Assembly (NCBI RefSeq): GCF_000621745.1
Contig: NZ_JHXK01000028.1
Location: forward strand, 1-64,000
DNA: 64,000 bases
Direction: 5' to 3'
From: Clostridium beijerinckii HUN142
GTDB taxonomy: Bacteria > Bacillota > Clostridia > Clostridiales > Clostridiaceae
Below the pieces are notes generated by a model. It did no database searches and was not told the origin of the DNA. It saw only the letters and a list, made by a program, of their open reading frames with translations. Positions 44,423 to 53,883 of the stretch are shown here, piece by piece; position 1 is the stretch's first letter; every line of letters begins with the position of its first letter. A program made the translations under genes and the position numbers.

Positions 44423-44863
44423 TTTTTATCCCTACCAATCTTAATAGTTAGTTTTTTATTAATATTTCTTCATTGTATAAAAAGAAATAAAAAAATAAAT
44501 TCTAAGCTAATTAAATTAAGCTATAAAAATAAATTCTAAAGTTTATCTTTTCACCCAATATTATTTCCTTCTATCTCATTACTATTCTCTAAAAATATTT
44601 TTTTATAAAAATTATTATTTGAACTATATATTTTATAGAATTTATATGAATCAATGATTGCCTAATAATTGTTTCAATTTGTGGTATATATATGCATAAA
44701 TATACACATTCTTTTATATCTCCCCTAATTAATGGAATAAACAATTCTCTATGAATAGTTTTTTTCAACTTATTTTGCTCATTGACTTGATATTTATTCA
44801 ATATTTAACTATAGTAATTGTATATATAAAAATATTAATAAATAAATTTAGGAGGGGATTATT
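44423..44863. other. 441-bp divergent spacer with asd promoter
   Basis: A+T-rich region between the SASP and asd. It has a good plus-strand promoter at 44787. A 70-codon frame on the minus strand (44589-44801) has no ribosome site and looks like chance. No lysine riboswitch pattern is recognised. Confidence 0.5.
44787..44815 (+). promoter_or_regulatory. Promoter of asd-dapA-dapB
   Basis: TTGATA (44787-44792), 17-bp spacer, TATAGT (44810-44815). The predicted leader is only about 42 nt, too short for a lysine riboswitch. Confidence 0.7.
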
Positions 44864-45856
44864 GTGTATAATATTGCAATAGTTGGGGCTACTGGAAATG
44901 TAGGTAGAAAATTTTTAGAAATCTTAGAAGAAAGAAACTTTCCAGTAAATAATTTATATCTTTTTGCATCAAAGAGATCTGAAGGAAGTACTCTATCATT
45001 TAGAGGAAAGGATTATGTAGTTGAAGAAACTTGTGAAAAGAATATAAAAGATAAAAAAATAGATTATGCATTATTTTCAGCTGGCGGAGATGTTAGTAAA
45101 GAATTTGCACCTATTTTTGCGCAATATGGGGCAGTAGTAATTGATAATAGCAGTGCATGGAGAATGGATCCTGAGGTGCCACTTGTAGTACCAGAAGTTA
45201 ATCCAGAAGATATCAAACTTCATAAAGGAATAATTGCAAATCCAAATTGTTCAACAATCCAAGCAATGCCTATAATGAAAGCTTTACATGACAAATATGG
45301 AATTAAGAGAATAGTTTATTCAACATACCAAGCAGTATCTGGAGCTGGTGTCCAAGGTATAAGAGATTTAGAAGATGGTGTTAGAGGTGTTGCACCTAAG
45401 AAGTTCCCTTATCCTATTGCTGGTAATGTTTTACCTCATATAGATGTATTTTTAGAAGATGGTTACACTAAAGAAGAAGAAAAGATGATTAAAGAAACTA
45501 GAAAAATTCTTCATGAACCAGATTTAAGAGTAACTGCTACTACAGCTAGAGTTCCAGTACTTAATGGACATAGTGAAAGCATCAATGTTGAACTTAATTC
45601 TGAATTTGATATAAATGATATTTTCGAATTATTTGGAAACACTCAAGGTGTAACTGTATATGATAAAGTAGACGAATTAAAATATCCAACTGCTCTTGAA
45701 GTTTCAGGAAAAGACGATGTTTATGTCGGAAGAATCAGAAGAGATTTTAGCGTGGACAATGGTTTAAATCTATGGGTTGTTGGTGATAACATAAGAAAAG
45801 GTGCAGCACTTAATGCTATTCAAATTGCTGAAATAATGATAAAAGATAATAAATAG
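44864..45856 (+). CDS. asd: Aspartate-semialdehyde dehydrogenase
   Basis: Reduces aspartyl-phosphate to aspartate semialdehyde, the branch point for lysine/DAP, threonine and methionine. NADP-binding IAIVGATGNVGRKFLEIL at the start, DNSSAWRMDPEVPLVVPEVN, catalytic cysteine in IIANPNCSTIQAMP, and the substrate-binding YQAVSGAGVQGI. 330 residues, the usual length. It begins with GTG, preceded by AGGAGGGG at 6-7 bases. First gene of asd-dapA-dapB. Confidence 0.95.
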   Translation: MYNIAIVGATGNVGRKFLEILEERNFPVNNLYLFASKRSEGSTLSFRGKDYVVEETCEKNIKDKKIDYALFSAGGDVSKEFAPIFAQYGAVVIDNSSAWRMDPEVPLVVPEVNPEDIKLHKGIIANPNCSTIQAMPIMKALHDKYGIKRIVYSTYQAVSGAGVQGIRDLEDGVRGVAPKKFPYPIAGNVLPHIDVFLEDGYTKEEEKMIKETRKILHEPDLRVTATTARVPVLNGHSESINVELNSEFDINDIFELFGNTQGVTVYDKVDELKYPTALEVSGKDDVYVGRIRRDFSVDNGLNLWVVGDNIRKGAALNAIQIAEIMIKDNK

Positions 45857-45885
45857 TTCTTAGTAATTAAGTTGGAGGAATCTGA

Positions 45886-46764
45886 ATGTCAATATTTCAA
45901 GGCTCAGCTGTAGCTATAGTTACGCCATTTAATGAAAATGGAATTAACTTCGAATCACTTAGAAATTTATTAGAATGGCATATTAAAGAAGGTACTGATG
46001 CCATTGTAATTTGTGGTACTACAGGTGAAGCTACTACAATGACAGAAAAAGAGAAAAAAGATACGATTAAATTTACAGTTGATGTAATAAACAAAAGAAT
46101 TCCTGTAATTGCAGGAACCGGATCAAACAATACTGCTGCTGCTATTTCAATGAGTAAATATGCAGAAAGCGTTGGAGTAGATGGGCTTCTTGTTATTACA
46201 CCATATTACAATAAAACTACTCAAAATGGTTTGATAAAACATTTTAAAGCTATAAATGATGAAGTTAATACTCCTATTGTACTTTATAATGTACCGAGTA
46301 GAACAGGTGTTAATATTGCACCTAAAACTTTAGTTAAGATTACTGAATTAAGCAATGTTGTTGCTATAAAAGAAGCTAGCGGAAATATCAGCCAAATACT
46401 TCAAATGAAGGCACTTTGCAGAGATTCTATAGATATTTATTCTGGTAATGATGATCAAATTGTATCTATAATGTCCATTGGAGGTATAGGCGTAATTTCA
46501 GTTTTAGCTAATATAATTCCAAGTAAAGTTCATGAAATAGCTAAAAAATGTTTAACTAATAATTTTAAAGAAGCTTTAGATATTCAGTTAGACACTTTAT
46601 CTTTAGCCAATACTTTATTTTTAGAAACAAATCCAATACCAGTTAAAACAGCCATGAATCTTATGGGCCTCGATGTTGGTCCTTTAAGGCTTCCACTTTG
46701 TGAAATGGATAATAACAATGAGGAAATACTAAAAGCTGCTTTGCTAGATTATAAATTGATATAA
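45886..46764 (+). CDS. dapA: 4-hydroxy-tetrahydrodipicolinate synthase
   Basis: Condenses pyruvate with aspartate semialdehyde. The 292-residue barrel has [16 protein letters not shown] (substrate loop), [13 protein letters not shown] (Tyr and Arg of the catalytic triad) and the Schiff-base lysine in [13 protein letters not shown]. Lengths and motifs are normal. Start ATG after TTGGAGGA, 29 bp after asd. Lysine inhibition sites cannot be judged from sequence alone. Confidence 0.95.
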   Translation: MSIFQGSAVAIVTPFNENGINFESLRNLLEWHIKEGTDAIVICGTTGEATTMTEKEKKDTIKFTVDVINKRIPVIAGTGSNNTAAAISMSKYAESVGVDGLLVITPYYNKTTQNGLIKHFKAINDEVNTPIVLYNVPSRTGVNIAPKTLVKITELSNVVAIKEASGNISQILQMKALCRDSIDIYSGNDDQIVSIMSIGGIGVISVLANIIPSKVHEIAKKCLTNNFKEALDIQLDTLSLANTLFLETNPIPVKTAMNLMGLDVGPLRLPLCEMDNNNEEILKAALLDYKLI

Positions 46765-46773
46765 GGTGATAAT

Positions 46774-47529
46774 ATGATAAAAATAGTATTAAATGGTTGC
46801 TCAGGTAAGATGGGTAAGATGATTACAGAATGCGCTGATAAATTTAAGAACTTAGAGATTGTTGCTGGAATTGATAAATTTCCAAGTAATACTCCATATC
46901 CTATCTTTGGAAGCACTGAGGATTTAAATATCCAATATGATGTTTTATTAGATTTTTCAAGAGCTGATGCTCTTCATAGTCTATTAGAAATAACAGAAAA
47001 AACTAACAAACCATTAGTAATATGTTCAACTGGCTTTACACCAGAAGATTTAGCTTTAATAGACGAAAAGAGTACTACTCTTAAGCTATTTAGATCAGGC
47101 AACATGTCTTTTGGTATTAATTTAATTAATTCTCTTTTAAAGAAAGTAACTCCTCTACTCTATGGAAACTATGATATTGAAATAGTTGAAAAGCATCATA
47201 ATCAAAAGGTGGATGCTCCAAGTGGAACTGCAATTATGCTTGCTGATTCCATAAAAGACTCTATAGAAGATACAACAAAGTACATCTATGGAAGAGAAGG
47301 AAATTCCAAAAGAGAAGAAAACGAAATTGGAATCCACGCAATTAGAGGTGGCGGAATTATTGGTGACCACGATGTTATTTTTGCTGGAACTGGTGAGGTA
47401 ATAGAATTAACTCATAAAGCAATTTCAAGAGAAGTTTTCGCAGTTGGAGCTCTAAAAGCATGTGAATATATGGCTTCTGTAACTCAACCCGGATTATATA
47501 ATATGGACGATGTTATAGGACTAAAATAG
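46774..47529 (+). CDS. dapB: 4-hydroxy-tetrahydrodipicolinate reductase
   Basis: A 251-residue reductase following dapA by 9 bp. NAD(P)-binding [14 protein letters not shown], then [13 protein letters not shown] and the catalytic [20 protein letters not shown] with conserved His, Lys and Gly. [30 protein letters not shown] is the family C-terminal signature. The SD AAGGTGAT overlaps the dapA stop region, implying translational coupling. A strong terminator follows. Confidence 0.95.
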   Translation: MIKIVLNGCSGKMGKMITECADKFKNLEIVAGIDKFPSNTPYPIFGSTEDLNIQYDVLLDFSRADALHSLLEITEKTNKPLVICSTGFTPEDLALIDEKSTTLKLFRSGNMSFGINLINSLLKKVTPLLYGNYDIEIVEKHHNQKVDAPSGTAIMLADSIKDSIEDTTKYIYGREGNSKREENEIGIHAIRGGGIIGDHDVIFAGTGEVIELTHKAISREVFAVGALKACEYMASVTQPGLYNMDDVIGLK

Positions 47530-47538
47530 CATTAATAT

Positions 47539-47571
47539 AAAAATGGATACGTGATTCACGTATCCATTTTT
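47539..47571 (+). terminator. Terminator of asd-dapA-dapB
   Basis: AAAAATGGATACGTG / CACGTATCCATTTTT, perfect 15-bp stem with a 3-base loop, ending in a T-run, 9 bases after dapB. Confidence 0.92.
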
Positions 47572-47726
47572 ATTCGCAATAAACAAACGAATAAAAATTC
47601 AAGATTACTTTATAAATTAATGAAGTTATATTATAAAGATGTAACTTTTAGCAACAAAATAAAATTTCAACTTCTAGAAACCCAAGCTTTTAAAACTACT
47701 TTATTGTAACTGAGTAATTACAAAAT

Positions 47727-47764
47727 AAAAATATCCAGTATATCAAACTATACTGGATATTTTT
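47727..47764 (-). terminator. Terminator of ppnP
   Basis: AAAAATATCCAGTATA / TATACTGGATATTTTT, perfect 16-bp stem, 6-base loop; the minus-strand 3' arm ends in TTTTTATTTTG. It lies 14 bases after the ppnP stop codon. Confidence 0.9.
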
Positions 47765-47778
47765 CAAATAACTCTAAA

Positions 47779-48096
47779 CTATTTTTTTACATATGAGCAG
47801 CAATAATCCGCCACTTCTTTTACAATTAAATTGAATATTGAATTTGCTGGAACTTTAAAAATTTCCCCTTCCTTATATGTAACAAACTTATCACTTCCAG
47901 GTAATTTTACATCCATTGATCCGCCTAAGATCTCCATTACCTCTTTGTCTCCAGTTCCAAACTCATAATCACCTGGTAACATTATCCCCAAAGTTTTTCT
48001 TTCACCATCTTCAAATACGATGGTTCTGCTAGTTACCCTTCCATCAAAATATACATTTGCTTTTTTTACTGCTGTGACATTCTTAAATTCGCTCAT
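47779..48096 (-). CDS. ppnP: Pyrimidine/purine nucleoside phosphorylase PpnP
   Basis: A 105-residue single-domain cupin (YaiE/DUF1255 family) that phosphorolyses several nucleosides. Visible signatures: [32 protein letters not shown] and [41 protein letters not shown]. Full family length, no extension. It stands between the lysine operon and patA, unrelated in pathway, and has its own terminator. ATG follows GGGGGCAT. Confidence 0.9.
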   Translation of the reverse strand: MSEFKNVTAVKKANVYFDGRVTSRTIVFEDGERKTLGIMLPGDYEFGTGDKEVMEILGGSMDVKLPGSDKFVTYKEGEIFKVPANSIFNLIVKEVADYCCSYVKK

Positions 48097-48182
48097 TGTT
48101 ATGCCCCCTATATATTTTTATTTATATTAAAGAGTTCTTTAAATAATAGGTTATGTTATTCTATTATTTTTAAAACTTCTAA

Positions 48183-49328
48183 TTAGAAATTCGGGAAATT
48201 TGATCTTAAAAATCTTTCAAGCCTGTCAAGCGCCTCTTTTAAAATTTCATCGCTATAGCAATATGAGATTCTCATGTATCCTTCTCCTAAATCACCAAAA
48301 GCTGTACCTGGAACACAAGCAAGCTTTCCTTCATTTAATAACTTTTCACAGAATTTTTCTGAAGGCATATTAAACTTTTTAATTGAAGGGAATATATAAA
48401 AGGCTCCCTTAGGTTCTGCAACTTCTAAATTAAGATTTCTTAATCTATTCAAACAGTAGTCTTTTCTTCTTTCAAAAGTCTTTCTCATATTTTCTACATC
48501 ATTTAAAGATTTTTTTAGCCCTTCTAGAACTCCATATTGTGCAATTGAAGGTGCACATGACACACCATATTGATGTACTTTTATTATTTCCTTCATGTAC
48601 TGTTCACAACACGCAACATAACCGATTCTAAGCCCTGTCATAGAAAATATTTTAGAAAATCCACTTACATATATAACTTTATCTTTTATTTCTTTTGCTT
48701 GAGCTATTGAATAGTAATCATCAAAAATTATAGATGAGTACATTTCATCTGTTATTACTATAATATTTTTATTTTTTATTAATTCAACAAGTTCATTTCT
48801 TTGCTCCTTAGATAAAATTGCACCTGTAGGATTTGATGGAAATGATAACATTAATACTTTGATATTCTCCTTCTCTAATTTTTCCTTAATTTTATCTATA
48901 TCTAATGTGAAATCTTCATTTAAAGGATAAGTTACTATGTCTGCCCCTATCATTATAGAAATATTTTCATAGGCTGGGTAAGCAGGCCCAGGTATTAATA
49001 TTTTATCGCCTGAATTCATTACAGCAAATAATACTGAATATAACCCTTCACTTCCACCAACTGTTATGCATATTTCATCCTTACTGTATTCAATATCAAA
49101 TGTTTTTAAGTACTTACAGATCTCTTCTCTAAGCTCATCAATCCCCGCATTTGATGTATAAACCGTCTTATTATCTTTAATGGCTTTAATCATTGCTTCT
49201 GATATATGTGTTGGTACAGGAAAATCTGGTTGACCTAGAGTTAATGAAATTGCACCCTCTACATTTTTAACTTTCTCAGAAAACCTTCTTATTCCTGAAA
49301 TTTGTATTTTCTCAACTTGTTTATTCAT
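48183..49328 (-). CDS. patA: Class I/II aminotransferase, PatA-like (probable N-acetyl-LL-DAP aminotransferase)
   Basis: A 381-residue fold-type I PLP enzyme. ISGIRRFSEKVKNVEGAISLTLGQPDFPVPTHI matches the N-terminus of B. subtilis PatA. PLP lysine is in VSGFSKIFSMTGLRIGYV; SFPSNPTGAILSKEQRNELVEL and YMRISYCYSDEILKEALDRL are typical. It is divergent from the acetyltransferase DapH across about 155 bp, the best contextual support for the acetyl-DAP pathway, although PatA can also use other amino acids. ATG after GGGGGCGC. Confidence 0.85.
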   Translation of the reverse strand: MNKQVEKIQISGIRRFSEKVKNVEGAISLTLGQPDFPVPTHISEAMIKAIKDNKTVYTSNAGIDELREEICKYLKTFDIEYSKDEICITVGGSEGLYSVLFAVMNSGDKILIPGPAYPAYENISIMIGADIVTYPLNEDFTLDIDKIKEKLEKENIKVLMLSFPSNPTGAILSKEQRNELVELIKNKNIIVITDEMYSSIIFDDYYSIAQAKEIKDKVIYVSGFSKIFSMTGLRIGYVACCEQYMKEIIKVHQYGVSCAPSIAQYGVLEGLKKSLNDVENMRKTFERRKDYCLNRLRNLNLEVAEPKGAFYIFPSIKKFNMPSEKFCEKLLNEGKLACVPGTAFGDLGEGYMRISYCYSDEILKEALDRLERFLRSNFPNF

Positions 49329-49483
49329 AATTTATGCGCCCCCGTTTTGCAATATAAACTTATTTTACCTCATTACTAAAATTGATTCAAACTATTTGTG
49401 TTTTTTTACTTATTCCCCTTTTAATTGTGTTCAATCTTTATTATAATAAGGATGATTGCGAAATTAATGGAAAGGGTGATATA

Positions 49484-50194
49484 ATGTCATATAATTTAAC
49501 AGATCCTTATGAAATTGCTAGATTTATTAAGGAATCAAAAAAATCAACTCCAGTAAAAGTTTATGTTAATGGAGATTTAAGCAATGCTGAAATGAATGAT
49601 GTAGAATGGTATGGTTCTAACGGATTTTATATACTAATGGGAGAGTCTGATTCTATAACTAAAATAGTATTAGATAACAAACACCTTATTAAGCACTTTA
49701 GAATAGAAAATGATAGAAGAAATTCTGCTATTCCAATGCTAGATTTACTTGAAGTAGATGCTAGAATTGAGCCGGGTGCTGTCATTAGAGATAAGGTTAC
49801 TATTGGTAAAAATGCAGTAATAATGATGGGTGCAGTAATAAACATTGGAGCTGAAATCGGAGATGGAACTATGGTTGATATGAATGCCGTAGTTGGAGCT
49901 CGTGGACAATTAGGTAAGAATGTTCATTTAGGTGCTGGAGCTGTTGTAGCAGGAGTATTAGAACCACCAAGCAAAGAACCTTGTATGATTGGAGATAATG
50001 CCCTAATTGGTGCTAATTCTGTAATCCTTGAAGGCGTTAAGATAGGTGCAGGTAGCGTTGTAGCTGCTGGTTCTGTTGTTACACAAGATGTTCCAGACAA
50101 CGTTGTTGTGGCTGGTTCACCTGCTAAGATAATCAAAGCAGTAGATGATAAGACAAAAGACAAAACTCAAATATTAGATGATTTAAGAAAGTAA
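49484..50194 (+). CDS. dapH: Tetrahydrodipicolinate N-acetyltransferase
   Basis: Acetyl-CoA-dependent acyltransferase of the acetylase lysine branch, 236 residues. N-terminal domain [20 protein letters not shown]; then left-handed beta-helix hexapeptides: [64 protein letters not shown], and [25 protein letters not shown]. The frame opens 34 codons earlier, but ATG 49484 is preceded by GGAAAGGGTGAT and starts the family protein. A TATAAT lies about 40 bp upstream. Its own terminator follows. Confidence 0.94.
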   Translation: MSYNLTDPYEIARFIKESKKSTPVKVYVNGDLSNAEMNDVEWYGSNGFYILMGESDSITKIVLDNKHLIKHFRIENDRRNSAIPMLDLLEVDARIEPGAVIRDKVTIGKNAVIMMGAVINIGAEIGDGTMVDMNAVVGARGQLGKNVHLGAGAVVAGVLEPPSKEPCMIGDNALIGANSVILEGVKIGAGSVVAAGSVVTQDVPDNVVVAGSPAKIIKAVDDKTKDKTQILDDLRK

Positions 50195-50292
50195 TTATTT
50201 CCTATTAAAAATTCAAAATTACATAAATATATTATTGAAAGTAGCTAGTAAATGCATAAAATTAATATACTAGCTATTTCTCATAATTAAAT

Positions 50293-50331
50293 AAAAGGTT
50301 TCAATAAATCTATGTTAATTGAAACCTTTTT
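50293..50331 (+). terminator. Terminator of dapH
   Basis: AAAAGGTTTCAAT / ATTGAAACCTTTT, 13-bp stem with a T-run after the 3' arm, about 100 bp after the stop. Confidence 0.85.
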
Positions 50332-50419
50332 ATTTACCAGAAAAAATACTATATTTATATTACATAATTCTTATAGTTTTTTCGAATTTAGAACATTTAT
50401 TTAAATTAAATAAACAGTT

Positions 50420-51070
50420 CTATACTGCGCCCTCTTCTCCAGTACTCTCTTCTTTACTAGCTCTCTCCATTTTTGAGATTGATACCTCATATGCAATCTT
50501 TCTCACAACTTCACTGTCCGATACCTTCTTTTGATATTCTCTACTTTGAAGTCTTCCCCATACTTTAATATTATCTCCAACACTTAAAGTTTGACAGAAT
50601 CTTGAGTTCCTTCCCCAGGCAATAGTTGGAATATAATCTGATTTATTATATGCTCTATTTACAGCAAGTAATACATCTGCAATCTCACGTCCAAATGGTG
50701 TGGTTCTATAAATAGGTTCCTTACAAATGTACCCATCTAAAAATATTTCATTTGGATTTTTACTTCTTTCTAGACATGGTTCAATGTTTCTTGCAAAAAC
50801 AGTAAGTATTAGCTTGTTCGACCCATCAATAAACTTGTTATAAGATCTAAGTTGGCCTTCTACAATTATTTCTACACCCTCATCAAGCTTTATGTCACTT
50901 AGTAATCTTTCTGAAACAGTAATATTTAACTTATCTACTGAATCACTTAATCTCATTACATCTAAATCAAAAGTGTAGAAACCCTCCCCATACATTTCAT
51001 GACTAAACTCTAATCCAGATGTTACCTTGCCTTCAAGGTAAATTTTGTTATTTAACATCAAATTATCCAT
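50420..51070 (-). CDS. Single-stranded DNA-binding-like protein with two OB folds
   Basis: A 216-residue protein made of two SSB/PriB-like halves. First half about 1-105: NNKIYLEGKVTSGLEFSHEMYGEGFYTFDLDVMRLS ... VEGQLRSYN. Second half about 110-200: IFLDGYICKEPIYRTTPFGREIADVLLAVNRAY, IPTIAWGRNSRFCQTLSVGDNIKVWGRLQSREYQK. The tail is acidic (EESTGEEGAV) but not the DDDIPF-type tip of a canonical SSB. Probably a specialised ssDNA-binding protein. ATG 51070 has GAGAGGGA upstream; the earlier ATG is within it. The promoter carries a 12-bp inverted repeat. Confidence 0.8.
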   Translation of the reverse strand: MDNLMLNNKIYLEGKVTSGLEFSHEMYGEGFYTFDLDVMRLSDSVDKLNITVSERLLSDIKLDEGVEIIVEGQLRSYNKFIDGSNKLILTVFARNIEPCLERSKNPNEIFLDGYICKEPIYRTTPFGREIADVLLAVNRAYNKSDYIPTIAWGRNSRFCQTLSVGDNIKVWGRLQSREYQKKVSDSEVVRKIAYEVSISKMERASKEESTGEEGAV

Positions 51071-51108
51071 TGTAATCCCTCTCTCCATCGGAAATTATTT
51101 TATTTTGT

Positions 51109-51138
51109 GTAATATATGCTCCCACTAGCATATATTAC
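51109..51138. promoter_or_regulatory. Inverted repeat at the start of the SSB-like transcript
   Basis: GTAATATATGCT / AGCATATATTAC, a perfect 12-bp repeat with a 6-base CCCACT centre, at the expected transcription start of the minus-strand gene. It could be an operator or a leader hairpin. Confidence 0.6.
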
Positions 51139-51139
51139 C

Positions 51140-51169
51140 ATTATAATACAAAAACTAGTTTATTTTCAA
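51140..51169 (-). promoter_or_regulatory. Promoter of the SSB-like gene
   Basis: TTGAAA (51169-51164), 18-bp spacer, TATAAT (51145-51140), ending 1-2 bases before the inverted repeat. Confidence 0.75.
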
Positions 51170-51285
51170 TAAATATTAATTATTTTTATCCAATAACTAA
51201 CTGCCACTAATAAATCACAATTTTAAAGATAATAATAAGTGGCACTAAGCACCTGGACATTGTACTCTTAAGGTTATAAGGTCAG

Positions 51286-52071
51286 CTAAGATTCAGCCCC
51301 AGCTGAATCAAGTTTCACTTTATGTTGAATTCCTTGATTGTCTACGCTATAGTTATCTGAATATATCATTTCACCTACTGGTTTAAATTCATATCCTTTT
51401 TCTTTTAGTTCTTTAATAATCCTATCTAAATTGTTTGGAGTATACTTTGCATTATTATGAAAAAGAAGTATGGATCCTGGTTTAGCATTTTTCATAACTC
51501 TGTTATATTCCGTTTCTTGAGACAATTCCTTCCAATCAACCGAATCAACATTCCATTGAATTGGCACATATCCTAAGTTCCTCACTTTTGAGAAAGCCTC
51601 TTTATTATAATCTCCACTTGGGAATCTAAACAACTTAGGTCTCTCACCTGTATATTTTTCAATTGTATCATTAGTTTTTTCTATTTCCTCTTTCATTCTA
51701 TCTGCTCCTATTTTTGTGAACATAGGATGTTTGTAACTATGATTCCCTATTTCATGCCCCCTCTCTTTTATTGCCTTAAGCTTGTTCACATTGTCCTCAC
51801 TGTAATTTACCCATCCTCCCATTATGAAGAATGTTCCTTTTACATTATATTTGTCCAATATGTCTAATATTACATTCAAATTATCTTTTTCTGCCCAATT
51901 TATATCAAATGTTAAACTAATAACTTTTTCATTAGTATCAACACAATATATAGGATCTTCCTCCTGGACATTACCCATTGCTTGTATGGCTTTGCTAATC
52001 CCTATCGATATAAATACTAAAAAGATAATCAAAAATATGTCAATACCGATTCTCTTTTTCTTCCACGTCAC
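51286..52071 (-). CDS. pdaB: Polysaccharide deacetylase, PdaB-like
   Basis: A 261-residue membrane-anchored NodB-fold protein. N-terminal helix about 9-28 (DIFLIIFLVFISIGISKAIQ). The NodB motif 1 is ISLTFDINWAEKD, with N and W where most deacetylases have DDGP; this FDxxW form is typical of PdaB. Motif 2 HEIGNHSYKHP keeps both histidines, and FRFPSGDYNKEA follows, with QWNVDSVDWKE and GSILLFHN near the end. PdaB acts in spore cortex/envelope formation in Bacillus. Sporulation role is inferred. ATG follows AAAAGGAGCATAGA. Confidence 0.85.
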   Translation of the reverse strand: MTWKKKRIGIDIFLIIFLVFISIGISKAIQAMGNVQEEDPIYCVDTNEKVISLTFDINWAEKDNLNVILDILDKYNVKGTFFIMGGWVNYSEDNVNKLKAIKERGHEIGNHSYKHPMFTKIGADRMKEEIEKTNDTIEKYTGERPKLFRFPSGDYNKEAFSKVRNLGYVPIQWNVDSVDWKELSQETEYNRVMKNAKPGSILLFHNNAKYTPNNLDRIIKELKEKGYEFKPVGEMIYSDNYSVDNQGIQHKVKLDSAGAES

Positions 52072-52238
52072 TTTCTATGCTCCTTTTAACTTTATATTTT
52101 ATATTTAAACTATATGCATTACATATTTTTTTATGCTATTAAGTAAACTTAAACTTATAAATTATGATATACTCCTATTCACTAAAAAAAAATTTGTGTT
52201 ATAATAAAAGGAGATTTTCATCAATTATGGAGGTAATT

Positions 52239-52763
52239 ATGTACGAAAGTTCATCAGAATTAGCAGAAAATAAATTATTAATGTTATATGTTTTAAAATC
52301 AATAAAAAATCCTATATCCAATACTCAGCTTACTGAAATAATTCTTGAAAATAACTTTATTAATTATTTTACATTCCAACAATACTTATCAGAGCTTGAG
52401 GAATCTAAATTCGTTGAATATCATGATGTAAATGATAAAAAATTATTGATATTAACAGAAAAAGGAGATAATGTTCTCTCTTTATTTCAAGATAGAATAT
52501 CCCCTTCAAAAATGTCTACTATTAATGACTATATAAAAGAAAAAATAGAGTCTATAAAAAAGGAATTAACCATACATTCTGATTACACCTTAGGTGCAAA
52601 CGATAGTTTTATTGTTAATCTTAAAGCTGTAGAAGATGACTCCTTATTAATGGAATTAAAGTTATCAGTTCCATCTAAAAATCAGGCTACTTCAATTTGT
52701 GCTAAATGGAAAAACAATCCTTCTGAAATTTATACTAATATAATAAGTTTATTAATTAATTAA
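52239..52763 (+). CDS. DUF4364 family winged-helix-like protein
   Basis: About 174 residues. Residues 1-80 (ELAENKLLMLYVLKSIKNPISNTQLTEIILENNFINYFTFQQYLSELEESKFVEYHDVNDKKLLILTEKGDNVLSLF) look like a winged helix with a wing YHDVNDKKLLILTEKG. The remainder is a short alpha/beta domain. It matches the DUF4364 family found in clostridia; function unknown, possibly a transcription factor. ATG 52239 has GGAGG five bases upstream inside GGAGGTAATTATG; earlier ATGs in frame lack such a site. It is divergent from the PdaB-like gene and convergent with the beta-propeller gene. Confidence 0.75.
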   Translation: MYESSSELAENKLLMLYVLKSIKNPISNTQLTEIILENNFINYFTFQQYLSELEESKFVEYHDVNDKKLLILTEKGDNVLSLFQDRISPSKMSTINDYIKEKIESIKKELTIHSDYTLGANDSFIVNLKAVEDDSLLMELKLSVPSKNQATSICAKWKNNPSEIYTNIISLLIN

Positions 52764-52779
52764 AGTTACTTTTATCGAT

Positions 52780-53658
52780 TTATATTAAAGTCATACCATT
52801 GGGTTCATTTCCTATTGGTATGGTTTTTATTCTTCTATCTTTTGTATTTATTATCTTTAGTACTCCATTCAAAAAATCTCCAACAAATATGTTCTCTTTA
52901 GATTTTACTATTCCTCTAGGCATTCCGCCGATATTAATTTTAGCTTCTTCTTTAAGTTCATTTAAATTTACAATACTTATTGAACCATCACATAAATTGG
53001 AAACATATAGGACGTTTTCTTCTTCAAATAGATCTACCGGTGAATGTCCAACTTTGATTTTATTTATTAATTCAAGAGTCGTTAAATCTATGATTCCGAT
53101 GCTCCCATTTTTATCATGCCCAAGATAACTCATACATACGTATAAATATTTTTTATTTTCTGATACACTTATCTTTACAGGAGTACTTTCCACTTTAATT
53201 CGCTTTATCTCCTTATTATTTATATAGTCAATTATAGATATACTGTCATCTCCCATATTACTTATAAAAACTGCATTTCTGTCTTCTAGCAATGTGATAT
53301 TATGAGGGAATCTTCCCGTTGGTATTTCAAAATTAATTCTCTCATTTATCAGATCATATATTATTAAAGAGTTGGATTCCCCACACGAAACATAAGCAAT
53401 ATCATTATAAGCCACTATATCATTTGGGTGCGCTCCTACATATATATTGCCTTCTTCTTTAAAACTATTAAAATCTATCAATGATATGCTATTATTATAG
53501 TTATTCGCAGCTAAAATCTTATTTTTATACAATGATAATCCATGAGGGCCAAATGGACCGTCACCAATAGATAAAACTATATTTTGAGTATTTAGATTCT
53601 CAGTGTTTATTTTATTTAAACTATCTGAACCAGTATTACATAAAACAATATAACTCAC
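52780..53658 (-). CDS. YncE-like beta-propeller protein
   Basis: About 292 residues with repeated blades of the YVTN type: LYVSNLCDGSISIVNLNELKEEAKINIGGMPRGIV, VFISNMGDDSISIIDYINNKEIKRI, YVSCGESNSLIIYDLINERINFEIPTG. About seven blades are countable. No signal peptide is apparent. I use GTG 53658 because AAAGGGGGG sits six bases upstream; an ATG nine codons earlier has no such site. Possible role in binding or sensing is unknown. Convergent with the DUF4364 gene, whose terminator appears to lie in the 3' end of this one. Confidence 0.7.
   Translation of the reverse strand: MSYIVLCNTGSDSLNKINTENLNTQNIVLSIGDGPFGPHGLSLYKNKILAANNYNNSISLIDFNSFKEEGNIYVGAHPNDIVAYNDIAYVSCGESNSLIIYDLINERINFEIPTGRFPHNITLLEDRNAVFISNMGDDSISIIDYINNKEIKRIKVESTPVKISVSENKKYLYVCMSYLGHDKNGSIGIIDLTTLELINKIKVGHSPVDLFEEENVLYVSNLCDGSISIVNLNELKEEAKINIGGMPRGIVKSKENIFVGDFLNGVLKIINTKDRRIKTIPIGNEPNGMTLI
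52792..52828 (+). terminator. Probable terminator of the DUF4364 gene inside the convergent propeller gene
   Basis: CATACCA / TGGTATG with additional TTGG/CCTA partial pairing forms a stem followed by GGTTTTTATTC. It begins 29 bp after the DUF4364 stop and overlaps the last codons of the minus-strand propeller gene. Confidence 0.5.
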
Positions 53659-53802
53659 TCCATTCCCCCCTTTTAAGATAATCATTCTACTATCTATAAT
53701 ATATTCCGAATATATATTATTGGTACAACTTATTAACTTCATTATCTTTATTTATTGACAAATTTCTTGTATAATGAAGGAAGCTTGGCTAATTACATTC
53801 TC

Positions 53803-53843
53803 AAAGTAAGTAAATTATACGTTTTTTTATAACTACTTACTTT
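53803..53843 (+). other. Hairpin in the 5' region of the TSCPD gene
   Basis: AAAGTAAGTA / TACTTACTTT, a perfect 10-bp stem with a 21-base loop, 40 bp before the TSCPD start. A TGTATAAT about 30 bp before it is a candidate -10, which would place the hairpin in the leader RNA. Confidence 0.45.
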
Positions 53844-53883
53844 TAATGTATAGAGTTATATTTTATTTTAAGGAGTGTGTGGA

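Noticed and set aside
44589..44801. 70-codon minus-strand frame in the SASP-asd spacer
   Set aside because: No Shine-Dalgarno, random-like composition, and it overlaps the asd promoter region upstream; probably chance.
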